Below are positions 63,992 through 64,000 of a DNA stretch of 64,000 nt, piece after piece. The notes beneath the pieces were generated by a model. It was not told the origin of the DNA. It saw only the letters and a program-made list of their open reading frames with translations, and searched no databases. Position 1 is the first letter of the stretch. Each line of letters opens with the position of its first letter. The translations under genes and the position numbers were made by a program. Source of the stretch: Bacteroidales bacterium UBA1714 (lineage in GTDB: Bacteria > Bacteroidota > Bacteroidia > Bacteroidales > Paludibacteraceae); assembly GCA_002317295.1 (NCBI GenBank), contig DCIY01000022.1, positions 7,188-71,187 on the forward strand. The letters run 5' to 3'.

Positions 63992-64000
63992 TTACTTGCG
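63992..64000 (-). CDS. last codons of a gene beyond the window edge
   Basis: The final bases read CGC AAG TAA on the minus strand, 16 bp before a terminator hairpin, so a minus-strand gene probably ends here in Arg-Lys. Too little is present to name it. Confidence 0.3.
   Translation of the reverse strand, partial: RK

Overview
The window is a compact, gene-dense chromosomal segment of a Bacteroidales bacterium (phylum Bacteroidota) that carries a type IX secretion system (T9SS). The sequence evidence is: promoters of the Bacteroidota type (-33 TTTG, about 19-20 bp, -7 TAnnTTTG) in front of several genes; a giant SprA/Sov translocon gene; a PorW/SprE-like TPR lipoprotein; a carboxypeptidase-regulatory-domain TonB receptor; family-typical forms of HemD, DUF4271 and FloA; and few Shine-Dalgarno sequences. 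I cannot resolve the family. No insertion sequence, prophage, CRISPR array or rRNA operon is visible. Genes commonly abut or overlap, and no gene-free stretch exceeds about 200 bp.

Layout. (1) 1-10468, minus strand: tRNA-Thr, tRNA-Tyr, tRNA-Gly, tRNA-Thr, tuf, tRNA-Trp, secE, nusG, rplK, rplA, rplJ, rplL, rpoB and the start of rpoC. This is the universal translation/transcription cluster, with an intrinsic-terminator-like attenuator between rplL and rpoB. (2) 10612-13147, minus: two tandem deoxynucleoside kinases, a Xer recombinase and a short ribosome hibernation factor. (3) 13226-29080, plus: ruvA, sprA, radA, a secreted beta-rich protein, rpe, a secreted GHL10-type glycosidase, xseA (short, with no xseB) and a helix-hairpin-helix protein. 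(4) 29010-34325: a DEDDy exonuclease on the minus strand diverges from a membrane LytTR regulator, dprA and the PorW/SprE-like gene. (5) 34358-40898, minus: an NfeD-like gene, floA, a nitrilase-family amidase, recJ, tdk and priA. (6) 41098-49068, plus: topA, panD, tgt, an LptF/G permease and an MMPL/RND exporter. (7) 49072-57054: a DUF5715-like gene, tRNA-Arg(CCT), RNase H, then a minus-strand run of GNAT-like protein, Fur, a YugP-type metallopeptidase, tRNA-Arg(CCG), a FeoB lacking its GTPase core and a TonB receptor. (8) 57108-60330, plus: LOG, DUF4271, hemD, rnpA, yidD and trmD. (9) 60319-63892, minus: an RluA-type pseudouridine synthase and a PnuC-adenine deaminase fusion.

The less ordinary content is regulatory and architectural: tightly interleaved divergent promoters with the same 32-bp core, two of whose genes would have almost leaderless mRNAs; a topA leader with mutually exclusive hairpins; intergenic stutter repeats, mostly with a 7-nt unit, that repeatedly contain a stop codon or touch a start codon; a PriA whose conserved N-terminus lies upstream of any ATG/GTG/TTG; a tRNA embedded in an iron-related operon just before a truncated feoB; and a membrane PnuC domain fused to adenine deaminase. 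No single large unknown operon stands out. All gene identities come from reading translated sequence; no database search was run.
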